This document shows, in pieces, positions 1 to 6,682 of a stretch of 9,311 nucleotides of DNA (positions are counted from its first letter, which is position 1; each line of letters begins with the position of its first letter). The DNA lies in assembly GCA_023428515.1 (NCBI GenBank), contig JAEYXI010000535.1:1-9311 (forward strand), given 5' to 3'. The position numbers and the translations under genes are program-made. The stretch comes from Pseudomonadota bacterium (GTDB lineage Bacteria > Pseudomonadota > Alphaproteobacteria > Rhizobiales > Rhizobiaceae). A model generated the notes under the pieces. The model worked only from the letters and a program-made list of their open reading frames with translations. It was not told where the DNA came from and did no database searches.

Positions 1-2
1 AA

Positions 3-1364
3 GCTGGACTGCGCGCCGCGATCGAGCCGGCGATGGCGGCTCTGCCGAAAGATGCGTGGCTGCGCGGCGGCGGCTGGAGCGTGGCGGTCTACAAAGAGCC
101 GAGCGCGGCCGTCCTCGACAAGATCACCGGCGACCGCCCGGCATGGTTCGAGGATGTGGACGGGCATTCGGGCTGGGCCAATTCGGCGGCGCTGAAGGCG
201 GCCGGCATCGACGCCAGCACCAAGGACCCTGAGGGCGGCCGTATCGACAGGGATGCGCAAGGCAATCCGACCGGCATGCTGCGAGAGAACGCGATGGCGC
301 TGGTTGCCGGCCTCCTGCCCGACTATCCGGACAGCCAGGTCGATGCAGGACTGGAGAAGGCGCAGGCGGAGGCGATCGGCTACGGCATCACGGCGATCAT
401 CGACCCGTCGACCGAGGAATGGATGCTGAAGGGCTACCAGCGCGCCGACGCGGCGGAGAAGCTCAAGCTGCGCGTCGAAGCAGCTGTGAAGGTGGAAGCG
501 GGCAACGAGTCGCCCGCGGGCAGCGTGATCAAGCTGAAGAATACCTATACGGGGCCACATCTCGAGGTGACCTCGGTGAAGCTCTTCGTCGACGGCGTGA
601 TAGAGACAGGCACGGCGGCGCTGCTCGAAGCCTATGTCGGCTCCAACTCTTCGGGCGACTTGCTGTTCACGCAGGAGCAGTTGAACGAGGTGGCGATCGC
701 AGCGGATGCAGTCGACCTGCAGCTCCATGCGCACGCGATCGGCGACCGCGCCGTGCGCGCCACGCTCGACGCCTATGAGGCCGCGCAGAAGGCGAACGGC
801 AAGCGCGACAGCCGCCACCAGATCACGCATCTGGAGCTGGTCGACCCGGCCGATGTCCCGCGCTTCAAGGAACTCGGCGTGATCGCCAACATCCAGGCGC
901 TGTGGGCCTATCCGGACACCTACATCGTCGATCTGACGCAGCCGAAGATCGGGCCGGAGCGCTCCGAATGGCTCTATCCGTTCGGCGCGCTGAAGCAGGC
1001 GGGCGCCGTGCTGGCAGGCTCGAGCGACTGGAGCGTGTCGTCGATGAACCCGCTGGAGGCGATCCAGACCGGCGTGACCCGGCAGGATATCGCGGACCCC
1101 AATGGCGCCGTGCTGACGCCGCAGCACAAGCTCGACGTGATGGACATGCTGCGCGCCTATACGGTGAACGGCGCTTATGCGGCCTTCGACGAGGAGGAGT
1201 CGGGCACGCTGACCAAAGGAAAGCGCGCCGACGTGGTGGTGCTCGACAAGGACGTCACCAAGATCGCGCGGACCGACATCGCGACTGCCAAGGTACTGCT
1301 GACGCTGATCGACGGCGAGCCGGCGCATGAAGGCGAGGGGCTGCCGAAGCCGACGGGGCCTTAG
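3..1364 (+). CDS. YtcJ-like metal-dependent amidohydrolase, 5'-truncated by window edge
   Basis: This is the C-terminal 453 residues of an amidohydrolase-superfamily enzyme of the YtcJ/Amidohydro_3 type. Family members are usually about 550 residues or more, so roughly the first 100 are outside the window, including the N-terminal HxH metal ligands. The frame is open to the left edge, so the ATG at 33 is internal. Visible family landmarks are a DGHSGWANSAAL segment near 160-195, an HAHAIGDRAV metal-site motif (His codons at 726 and 732), a later ITHLE histidine at 828, and SSDWSV with the probable catalytic Asp at 1026. The C-terminal TVNGAYAAF and GKRADVVVLD stretch is the usual return to the small beta-sandwich domain. 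Such enzymes hydrolyse C-N bonds, but the substrate cannot be predicted. Many relatives are exported; the signal region is not visible here. The gene converges on the minus-strand ATPase gene 29 bases away. Confidence 0.9.
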   Translation, partial: AGLRAAIEPAMAALPKDAWLRGGGWSVAVYKEPSAAVLDKITGDRPAWFEDVDGHSGWANSAALKAAGIDASTKDPEGGRIDRDAQGNPTGMLRENAMALVAGLLPDYPDSQVDAGLEKAQAEAIGYGITAIIDPSTEEWMLKGYQRADAAEKLKLRVEAAVKVEAGNESPAGSVIKLKNTYTGPHLEVTSVKLFVDGVIETGTAALLEAYVGSNSSGDLLFTQEQLNEVAIAADAVDLQLHAHAIGDRAVRATLDAYEAAQKANGKRDSRHQITHLELVDPADVPRFKELGVIANIQALWAYPDTYIVDLTQPKIGPERSEWLYPFGALKQAGAVLAGSSDWSVSSMNPLEAIQTGVTRQDIADPNGAVLTPQHKLDVMDMLRAYTVNGAYAAFDEEESGTLTKGKRADVVVLDKDVTKIARTDIATAKVLLTLIDGEPAHEGEGLPKPTGP

Positions 1365-1393
1365 CGCCGCCGGCTTGGCGTTTACGGGTTGAG

Positions 1394-2107
1394 CTAGTTC
1401 ACCGCATGGAAGCGGACTTCGCCCTCGTGCAGGAAGCAGGCCTTGCTGAAGAGCGAGAGGTCGAGCGGGTTGGGCAGACGGATGTCTGCGATGTCGGGGC
1501 AGGGCTTGGCTGACGGATCGAACGAGCGGTCGATCTGCGAGATGAAGACGAGGATCAGGTCCCGATCCCGGGCGAAGAGTTTTAGCGCGCGAACCTGCGC
1601 GTTCAGGTCCGGGTTCTCGCGCCTCTGGTCGAGCAGTTGCAGGTAGTCGACGACCGCCAGCGTGCCACGGGGTGCAGCGGCCAGTCTTTGAGCGATGTAG
1701 TCCGCGCTGATCAAGTCGGAGGTGTCGAACTCGAAGAGCCCGCCGAAAAGGGCCATGTCGGTGCCGAGGGCACGGAAGCGACCGGCGATGTCTTTTTCCG
1801 TGTATTCGAGCGTGAAGAAGACGCTCTGGCTGCCTGATTTCATAGCTTCCACGGCAAGCCCCAGGCTGAGCAACGTCTTGCCGTGACCAGGGCGTGCGCC
1901 GATCAGGACGAGATCGCCGGGCGCAAGCTGAGTGAAAAGCCGCGCGGCAGGCGACGCGGCGGACAGCCTGGCGGAGAGCAGGCTCCAGCTTGTAAAACCT
2001 TCGCGTGCGGCGACGCGGTCGAGCGCGGCGTGGAGCGGAATGGCTTCCTGGCGGGACATGAGCCTGGCCTGGCGCTTCAGGCGATGGACGGGTGCGGACA
2101 GTTTCAT
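1394..2107 (-). CDS. Stand-alone DnaB-C-like (RecA-fold) ATPase, annotated as DNA helicase in relatives
   Basis: A 237-residue protein corresponding to the RecA-fold ATPase domain of replicative helicase DnaB, without DnaB's N-terminal primase-binding domain. Walker A is GARPGHGKT (residues 70-78). FFTLEYTE (97-104) matches the DnaB SLEM strand carrying the catalytic Glu (E101). Walker B is VVDYLQLL (152-159), followed by FISQIDRS (188-195), like DnaB SQLNR. The protein stops soon after, and the DLRESG segment of DnaB is replaced by DIRLPN. Residues 18-48 (SRQEAIPLHAALDRVAAREG and the following FTSWSLL) resemble a short N-terminal element, seen in several alphaproteobacterial proteins, that reads like an 'SxxxALxxxAxxxGFxxWxxL' repeat. 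The start at 2107 is chosen because a perfect AGGAGG lies 7 bases upstream; the longer reading from 2140 has no such signal. It might be a DNA-dependent ATPase or helicase loader, but the actual role is unknown. Confidence 0.85.
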   Translation of the reverse strand: MKLSAPVHRLKRQARLMSRQEAIPLHAALDRVAAREGFTSWSLLSARLSAASPAARLFTQLAPGDLVLIGARPGHGKTLLSLGLAVEAMKSGSQSVFFTLEYTEKDIAGRFRALGTDMALFGGLFEFDTSDLISADYIAQRLAAAPRGTLAVVDYLQLLDQRRENPDLNAQVRALKLFARDRDLILVFISQIDRSFDPSAKPCPDIADIRLPNPLDLSLFSKACFLHEGEVRFHAVN

Positions 2108-2114
2108 CGAAAAG

Positions 2115-2120
2115 CCTCCT
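2115..2120 (-). promoter_or_regulatory. Ribosome binding site fixing the ATPase start
   Basis: The minus strand reads AGGAGG, followed by 7 bases and then ATG at 2107. This perfect Shine-Dalgarno match decides between the start at 2107 and the longer open frame beginning at 2140, whose upstream sequence has no comparable site at the right distance. Confidence 0.85.
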
Positions 2121-2224
2121 GATGCGAGCGGTGTTCGCAATCCCTCCTCATGCGTGCGCTCGAACAGTGGGTTCGACGATGGACAAGCCCCGCATGAAGG
2201 ATGCTTTCCCTGACGGAGGGAGGA

Positions 2225-2239
2225 GGCACGGGCCGTGCC
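2225..2239. repeat. 15-base near-perfect palindrome
   Basis: Seven-base arms GGCACGG and CCGTGCC flank a single central G, about 120 bases upstream of the ATPase start on the minus strand. It could be an operator for a dimeric regulator, or a chance dyad in GC-rich DNA. Confidence 0.35.
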
Positions 2240-2296
2240 GGAATCAGATGATAGCGCAAAGGTCGCCGGGCGGAAATCGCGGCTTATGCCGGGATG

Positions 2297-3112
2297 TCAT
2301 TCCCGCTTCCTGCCGGGCATGAGCGGGTAGCCGCGCCAGCGCGTGACGAAATTCATGAAGGCAAAGACAGGCTCGTGCGGCAAGGCGCGCATGAATTTCA
2401 TCGCCCATGTCAGGCGCCAGGGGAAGGTGGTCTCATAGCCACCCGAGCGGATCGCCTTCACTATGCGTTGCGAGGCCTTCCGGACGGGCATGAGCGCGGG
2501 CATCAAATGCTTGTTCTTGGCGGCGAGCGCCGTATCGACGAAGCCCGGATTGATGATCTGGATGCGAATGTTCATCTTCTGGAAGTCGTAGCGCAGCGCA
2601 TCGGCCATGTTGTTCAGCGCCGCTTTGGTGGCGCCGTAGGCGGCAAGCGTCGGCCAGCCGAAATAGGCGGTCACCGAGCCGATCAGCACGACATGGCCGC
2701 GGCCGCGCTTCTGCATGCGGGCAACCGTCGGGACGAGCCCATTCAACACGCCGAAGAGGTTGACCTCGTAGGTCTTGCGGAAGTTGGCGAGATCGAGCGC
2801 TTCGCCATGCATCGGGATGTAGATACCAGCGTTGAAGATGGCGAGCGCGATTGGACCGGCTTCCTTCTCGATGGCATCAACCGTCGCGGCCATGCCTGTT
2901 TCGTCGGTGACGTCGCAATAGAAGGGCAGGATCTTCCCCGACAGGCCGCCGGCCGCCTTGATGACCGGCTCGATAGGGTCTTCCGGGCGTGAGGTAACCG
3001 CGACCGTCCACCCGTCGCGCGCGAGGTCAAGCGCCAGCTGGCGGCCCATGCCGGTGCCGCCGCCGGTTATCCAGGCGATTCCATGCTTTGGATCGGCCCT
3101 GTAGATCGCCAT
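2297..3112 (-). CDS. SDR family NAD(P)-dependent oxidoreductase
   Basis: A 271-residue classical short-chain dehydrogenase/reductase. The nucleotide-binding motif TGGGTGMG is at residues 16-23, followed by a beta2 end reading TSR (40-42) whose Arg favours NADP(H). CDVTD at 66-70 is the adenine-contacting strand and NAG at 94-96 is the structural motif. The complete tetrad is visible: N118, S146 (IGSVTAY), Y159 and K163 (YGATK). The C-terminal tail, roughly 215-271, is basic and aromatic and probably shapes the substrate pocket or gives loose membrane contact. The substrate is not predictable. The start at 3112 places the usual short lead of about 10 residues before the Rossmann strand. A GTG at 3154 would add 14 residues but has no visible binding site; the 3112 start also has only a weak one (GGGCAGG). 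The same-strand ATPase gene lies 189 bases downstream. The cysteine-synthase-like gene is divergent. Confidence 0.9.
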   Translation of the reverse strand: MAIYRADPKHGIAWITGGGTGMGRQLALDLARDGWTVAVTSRPEDPIEPVIKAAGGLSGKILPFYCDVTDETGMAATVDAIEKEAGPIALAIFNAGIYIPMHGEALDLANFRKTYEVNLFGVLNGLVPTVARMQKRGRGHVVLIGSVTAYFGWPTLAAYGATKAALNNMADALRYDFQKMNIRIQIINPGFVDTALAAKNKHLMPALMPVRKASQRIVKAIRSGGYETTFPWRLTWAMKFMRALPHEPVFAFMNFVTRWRGYPLMPGRKRE

Positions 3113-3249
3113 GTCCTGCCCAAAGTTTGTTGCCCTGCACACGTCCTTACGCACGGCGTCGACGAAAGCAATCCCGCCGTTCGACCAGATACGACCCTAG
3201 CGCACAGATGTCAGTCGAGGGAAGGCAGCGCGCCCGGACCGTTCGGCCA

Positions 3250-3335
3250 GGGAATTTCTTTGCTTGAAAGGCACGGCGGCGGTTTCTAGAACCGGGTCGG
3301 CCCATCGAGGCCACGGGTAATAAAGGGAATTTCTT
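3250..3335 (+). repeat. Pair of 11-base direct repeats GGGAATTTCTT in the 5' leader
   Basis: GGGAATTTCTT occurs at 3250-3260 and again at 3325-3335, 75 bases apart. One copy lies immediately upstream of the putative -35 element and the other spans the ribosome binding site and spacer of the cysteine-synthase-like gene. An exact 11-base AT-containing repeat is noticeable in this GC-rich sequence. It may be a paired regulator or antisense target, or coincidence. Confidence 0.45.
3264..3292 (+). promoter_or_regulatory. Candidate sigma70-type promoter of the cysK-like operon
   Basis: TTGAAA at 3264-3269 (5 of 6 to the -35 consensus, preceded by C as is common in alphaproteobacteria) is separated by 17 bases from TAGAAC at 3287-3292 (4 of 6 to the -10 consensus). 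The -10 region overlaps the palindrome TTCTAGAA (3284-3291). It lies 44 bases upstream of the ATG at 3337, giving a short leader. Consensus matching only; no transcript start is known. Confidence 0.45.
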
Positions 3336-3336
3336 C

Positions 3337-4371
3337 ATGCAGCGTTCGGTGATCGACACGATCGGCAACACGCCGCTGGTTCGGCTGAAGCGTGCCTCGG
3401 AGGAGACGGGTTGCGAGATTCTCGGCAAGGCCGAGTTCATGAACCCGGGCCAGTCGGTGAAGGACCGCGCGGGGTTGTTCATCATAAGGGACGCCGAAGC
3501 GAAGGGCCTGCTGAGGCCGGGCGGCGTGATCGTCGAGGGCACGGCCGGCAATACCGGCATCGGGCTGACGGTGGTCGCCAAGGCGCTCGGCTACCGCACG
3601 GTGATCGTCATCCCCGACACGCAGAGCCAGGAGAAGAAGGACGCGCTGCGGGTGCTGGGAGCCGAACTGATCGAGGTTCCGGCGGTGCCCTACAAGAACC
3701 CGAACAATTACGTGAAGGTGTCGGGCAGGCTTGCCGAGCAACTGGCGAAGAGCGAACCGAACGGCGCGATCTGGGCCAACCAGTTCGACAACGTCGCCAA
3801 CCGGGACGGCCATATCCGCACCACGGCGCAGGAAATCTGGGAACAGACCGATGGCAAGGTCGACGGCTTCGTGTCGGCGGTCGGCACCGGCGGTACGCTT
3901 GCGGGCGTTGCTGCGGGGCTGAAGGAGAAGAGCAATGCGGTGAAGATCGCGCTCGCCGACCCGCTGGGCGCGGCTCTCTTCAGCTTCTACACCGAAGGCG
4001 TGCTGAAGGCGGAAGGGTCGTCGATCACCGAGGGAATCGGGCAGGGGCGTATCACCGCGAACCTCGAAGGGTTTACGCCCGATTTTTCGTGGCAGGTTCC
4101 CGACGAGGAAGCGTTGCCGATCGTCTTCGACCTAGTGCAGGAGGAGGGCATGTGTCTGGGCGGCTCGACCGGCATCAACATCGCCGGTGCGATCCGGCTG
4201 GCGAAGGAACTCGGGCCGGGGCACACGATCGTGACGATCCTCTGCGACTACGGCACGCGCTACCAGTCGAAGTTGTTCAATCCGGAGTTCCTGCGCACAA
4301 AGAACCTGCCGGTGCCGTTCTGGATGGACCGCACGCCGGAGATTTCCGTGCCCTATGAGAAGGCCGACTGA
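3337..4371 (+). CDS. Cysteine-synthase-like PLP enzyme (CysK/CBS family, divergent subgroup)
   Basis: A 344-residue fold-type II PLP enzyme related to O-acetylserine sulfhydrylase, which makes cysteine from O-acetylserine and sulfide. IGNTPLVRL (9-17) and PGQSVKDRA (37-45) are typical, with K42 the PLP Schiff-base lysine. GTGGT (183-187) is the phosphate-binding loop and TEGIGQG (231-237) the usual GIG segment. Two positions differ from textbook CysK: the substrate-binding loop is TAGNTG (69-74) instead of TSGNTG, and the strand that normally reads PSSG, supplying a Ser to the PLP pyridine nitrogen, reads CDYG (303-306). As I recall, the same pattern occurs in the fungal YGR012W/cys12-type group, so this is probably that subgroup rather than housekeeping CysK. 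At 344 residues it is slightly longer than CysK (about 310-325). The start has AAAGGGA 8 bases upstream. Its TGA overlaps the next ATG by one base, implying translational coupling. Confidence 0.88.
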   Translation: MQRSVIDTIGNTPLVRLKRASEETGCEILGKAEFMNPGQSVKDRAGLFIIRDAEAKGLLRPGGVIVEGTAGNTGIGLTVVAKALGYRTVIVIPDTQSQEKKDALRVLGAELIEVPAVPYKNPNNYVKVSGRLAEQLAKSEPNGAIWANQFDNVANRDGHIRTTAQEIWEQTDGKVDGFVSAVGTGGTLAGVAAGLKEKSNAVKIALADPLGAALFSFYTEGVLKAEGSSITEGIGQGRITANLEGFTPDFSWQVPDEEALPIVFDLVQEEGMCLGGSTGINIAGAIRLAKELGPGHTIVTILCDYGTRYQSKLFNPEFLRTKNLPVPFWMDRTPEISVPYEKAD

Positions 4372-5111
4372 TGGCCTTCAAGACCGATGCGCTGTTCCGC
4401 GAGGAAGGTTATCTCGCGGAAGCGGAAGCCGAGGTCGTCGCGATCAACGATCGTGGCGGCATCATCCTGGACCGGACGGTGTTCTACGCCACCTCAGGCG
4501 GTCAGCCAGGCGACACGGGCCGGCTGACGCTCGCCGATGGGCGTGCCGTCGACATCGCAGCGACCATCACCGGCGAGACCAAGGACGAGATCATCCACGT
4601 GCCGGCTGCGGATGCCGGGCTGAAGCCGGGCGACCGAGTGAAGCTTGCAATCGACTGGGAACGGCGGCTGAAGCTGATGCGCATGCACACGGCCTGCCAT
4701 CTGCTGACGGTCGTCTGCCCGTTCCCGATTACAGGTGCGGCGGTGTCGGAGGACGACAGCCGCGTCGACTTCGACCTGCCTGATGCCGGCTACACCAAGG
4801 AGGATGTCACGGCGAAGCTGATGGAACTGGTGCGGGCCGATCATCCGGTGTCGACGCGATGGATCACCGACGAGGAACTGGCCGCCAACCCGACGCTGGT
4901 GAAGTCGAAGAATGTGCGGCCGCCGTCAGGCACCGGGCGGATCCGACTGGTGCTGATCGGCGCGGACGGCTCGGTCGACAGCCAGCCCTGCGGCGGCACG
5001 CATGTGCGCTCGACGGGCGAGGTCGGTGAAATACACATCGGCAAGATCGAGAAGAAGGGCCGCGAGAACCGGCGCTTCCGGATAAGATTCGGACCGGCGC
5101 CGGCGCAATAG
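4371..5111 (+). CDS. Alanyl-tRNA editing protein, AlaX-like
   Basis: A 246-residue free-standing homologue of the alanyl-tRNA synthetase editing domain. Such AlaX proteins deacylate mischarged tRNA-Ala, chiefly Ser-tRNA-Ala and in some cases Gly-tRNA-Ala, in the cytoplasm. The N-terminal part carries FYATSGGQPGDTG (residues 40-52), the small beta-barrel segment shared with AlaRS. The zinc/catalytic site is intact: HTACH gives H106 and H110, and PCGGTH gives C207 and H211. The length fits the AlaX-M class, which has the N-terminal barrel but neither the aminoacylation domain nor the C-Ala domain. The ATG shares its A with the stop of the upstream cysteine-synthase-like gene, and GAGAAGG within that gene's end can serve as the binding site, so the two are almost certainly co-translated. 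That coupling suggests a link between cysteine/serine-type metabolism and tRNA-Ala proofreading. Confidence 0.92.
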   Translation: MAFKTDALFREEGYLAEAEAEVVAINDRGGIILDRTVFYATSGGQPGDTGRLTLADGRAVDIAATITGETKDEIIHVPAADAGLKPGDRVKLAIDWERRLKLMRMHTACHLLTVVCPFPITGAAVSEDDSRVDFDLPDAGYTKEDVTAKLMELVRADHPVSTRWITDEELAANPTLVKSKNVRPPSGTGRIRLVLIGADGSVDSQPCGGTHVRSTGEVGEIHIGKIEKKGRENRRFRIRFGPAPAQ

Positions 5112-5170
5112 CCTGCACGGAGCATTCCAGTTTTGCCGGCGGCGCGCTATGGAAGGGCGTGCCGCATATC

Positions 5171-5175
5171 GGAGG
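5171..5175 (+). promoter_or_regulatory. Ribosome binding site fixing the sulfurtransferase start
   Basis: GGAGG followed by AAAGC and ATG at 5181. It favours 5181 over an upstream in-frame TTG at 5133, which has no comparable site and would add 16 residues not expected for the family. Confidence 0.8.
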
Positions 5176-5180
5176 AAAGC

Positions 5181-6029
5181 ATGGCCGGGACGGGAGCCTT
5201 CACCATTGACGCGGACTGGCTCGAGAAGCGGCTCGGTACGCCGGGCCTCTCGATCGTGGACGCTTCCTGGTACCTGCCGGCGCAGAAACGCGACGCGCGC
5301 GCTGAATACGAGACCGCGCATATTCCCGGTGCTGTATTCTTCGACCAGGACGCCGTGGTCGATCCGGACTCGACACTTCCACACACGCTGCCCGACCCGG
5401 CGACCTTCGCCCGTCATGTCGGGCCAATGGGCATTTCGGCCGACGACACGATCGTGGTCTATGACGGGCCGGGGATGTTCTCGGCGCCGCGCGTGTGGTG
5501 GATGTTCCGCACGATGGGCGTCTTCCAGGTCTACGTGCTCGACGGCGGCTTCGACCGATGGAAGACGGAGGGGCGGCCGGTGACGGCAGAGCAGACGAAG
5601 GTCGCGCCCAATATCTTCCATGTCGACTTCGACGCGTCGCGCGTCGCCTCGCTGGACGACATGAAGACCATTGTGGCGAGCGGCGAAAGCCAGATTGCCG
5701 ACGCCCGGCCTGCCGGCCGCTTCACCGGCGACGAGCCGGAGCCTAGAGCCGGCGTGCGTGGCGGCCATATGCCTGGCGCGAAGAGCCTGCCCGCCTCGAC
5801 GCTGTCGAAGGACGGCAAATTGTTGCCTCCCGAAGAACTGAAGAAGCGCTTCGATGAGGCCGGCATCGATCTCTCGAAGCCGGTGGTTACGTCCTGCGGC
5901 TCGGGCATCACGGCGGCGGTGATCACGCTTGCGCTGGAGACGCTGGGACACTCCGCCAACCGGCTTTATGACGGCTCATGGACGGAATGGGGCAGCCGCT
6001 CCGACACGCCGGTTGCAAAAGGCAAATGA
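5181..6029 (+). CDS. sseA: 3-mercaptopyruvate sulfurtransferase (two rhodanese domains)
   Basis: A 282-residue tandem rhodanese protein. The N-terminal inactive domain spans roughly residues 8-130 and includes the SIVDASWYLP and HIPGAVFFDQD segments. The C-terminal catalytic domain spans roughly 150-278, with IADARPAGRF, the substrate-binding GGHMPGAKSLP and the active-site loop CGSGITA. The catalytic Cys is C239. The CGSG[VI]TA loop is diagnostic of mercaptopyruvate sulfurtransferase, whereas thiosulfate sulfurtransferases have CRKG[VT]TA. It transfers sulfur from 3-mercaptopyruvate, a cysteine deamination or transamination product, to thiols or cyanide. Length and architecture match the family. 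It follows the AlaX gene by 69 bases with no visible terminator between them, and its TGA overlaps the next start in ATGA. It therefore probably belongs to the same operon and completes the sulfur amino acid theme. Confidence 0.93.
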   Translation: MAGTGAFTIDADWLEKRLGTPGLSIVDASWYLPAQKRDARAEYETAHIPGAVFFDQDAVVDPDSTLPHTLPDPATFARHVGPMGISADDTIVVYDGPGMFSAPRVWWMFRTMGVFQVYVLDGGFDRWKTEGRPVTAEQTKVAPNIFHVDFDASRVASLDDMKTIVASGESQIADARPAGRFTGDEPEPRAGVRGGHMPGAKSLPASTLSKDGKLLPPEELKKRFDEAGIDLSKPVVTSCGSGITAAVITLALETLGHSANRLYDGSWTEWGSRSDTPVAKGK

Positions 6030-6598
6030 GCATGGACGCAGCAGCCGAGCGGCTTGAGCCGATCCAGGTGACAGTGACCTTCCTGGAGATGAAACGGCCG
6101 CCCGTGAGTTATGCGCATGTGCCGATGAACCGCAATGTCGCGCTGATCAGGGCGCACGACATGCCGCTGCACTTCTACCGCTACCTGATGGACCGGGTGG
6201 GGCGCAAATGGCAGTGGGTCAACGCGCTGCGCATGAGCGACGAGGAGTTGGCGAAGAAAATCCACAAACCCGGCCGCGACATCAGGGTGCTTTACCTCGA
6301 CGGCGCGCCGGCCGGTTTCTTCGACATCAACCCGCACCAGCCCGACGAGACCGAGATCGCCTATTTCGGCATGATGGAGCATGCGACGGGCCTCGGGCTT
6401 GGGCGCTGGTTCCTGGGCGCGGCGATCGAGGCGGCATGGGCGACCGAGCCGAAGCAGATCGTGGTGCAGACCTGCACGCTCGACCATCCGGCCGCGCTGC
6501 CGCTCTACCAGAAGCTCGGCTTCTCGCCGGTCGGACAGAAGCGCGAGGACGTGCGACCGCTGCCCTTCGAGGAGCGCTCCGCCAGCGTGATGAGATAG
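6026..6598 (+). CDS. GNAT family N-acetyltransferase
   Basis: A 190-residue GCN5-related acetyltransferase that would move an acetyl group from acetyl-CoA to an amine. The core runs from VLYLDGAPAGFFDI (88-101, beta strands 2-3) through EIAYFGMME (110-118, beta 4) to the acetyl-CoA pyrophosphate loop ATGLGLGRW (120-128). It ends with TLDHPAALPLYQKLGF (151-166), the typical 'N/D-xx-A-xx-x-Y-xx-x-GF' signature; Y161 is the likely general acid. The substrate is unknown. The ATG at 6026 overlaps the sulfurtransferase stop (ATGA), which argues for coupled translation; an ATG at 6032 two codons on is an alternative. An upstream in-frame ATG at 5978 lies inside the sulfurtransferase gene and is unlikely. 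This is the last gene of the run. About 60 N-terminal residues precede the recognisable GNAT core. Confidence 0.88.
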   Translation: MSMDAAAERLEPIQVTVTFLEMKRPPVSYAHVPMNRNVALIRAHDMPLHFYRYLMDRVGRKWQWVNALRMSDEELAKKIHKPGRDIRVLYLDGAPAGFFDINPHQPDETEIAYFGMMEHATGLGLGRWFLGAAIEAAWATEPKQIVVQTCTLDHPAALPLYQKLGFSPVGQKREDVRPLPFEERSASVMR

Positions 6599-6666
6599 AT
6601 GCCCAAGTGAACCGGCCGTTCAGCGTGGATTAAGCTTCATTTCGCCATGTTCGCGGCGAGTTGATC

Positions 6667-6682
6667 GCGGGCAATCGCCCGC
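6667..6682 (+). other. Short GC hairpin in the 5' leader of the OmpA-family gene
   Basis: GCGGGC-AATC-GCCCGC forms a perfect 6-bp stem with a 4-base loop. It ends 6 bases before the AGGAG binding site (6689-6693) of the gene at 6701. With no T-run it is not an intrinsic terminator; it may stabilise the leader or affect ribosome loading. Confidence 0.4.

Larger units (their letters stand above)
2108..2296. other. Intergenic region between ATPase and SDR genes, with short inverted repeats
   Basis: No gene is supported here. It is the 5' leader of the ATPase gene and lies downstream of the SDR stop. It contains two dyads: GGCACGG-G-CCGTGCC at 2225-2239 and TCGAAC-AGTGG-GTTCGA at 2160-2176. Neither is followed by a T-run, so neither looks like an intrinsic terminator. 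No convincing -35/-10 pair for the ATPase was found, so it may be read together with the SDR gene from further upstream. Confidence 0.5.

Noticed and set aside
1365..1393. Possible terminator between the amidohydrolase and the converging ATPase gene
   Set aside because: Only a very short CGCC/GGCG pairing followed by TTT is present; too weak to call.
2290..2305. CGGGA/TCCCG hairpin over the SDR stop codon
   Set aside because: A five-base stem overlapping coding sequence with no T-run on the minus strand, so not a convincing terminator.
2294..2992. 232-residue plus-strand open frame opposite the SDR gene
   Set aside because: The minus strand encodes a complete SDR with all catalytic residues. 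The plus frame has no recognisable domain and no convincing binding site.
3411..4358. 315-residue open frame on the plus strand within the cysteine-synthase-like gene
   Set aside because: A different frame of an intact PLP enzyme. Its product is low-complexity Arg/Gly/Ala-rich, with no motifs.
4926..5951. 341-residue open frame on the minus strand opposite the AlaX and sulfurtransferase genes
   Set aside because: It is antisense to two clearly recognisable enzymes. Its translation is Arg/His/Ala-rich without any family motif, as expected for a shadow frame in GC-rich DNA.
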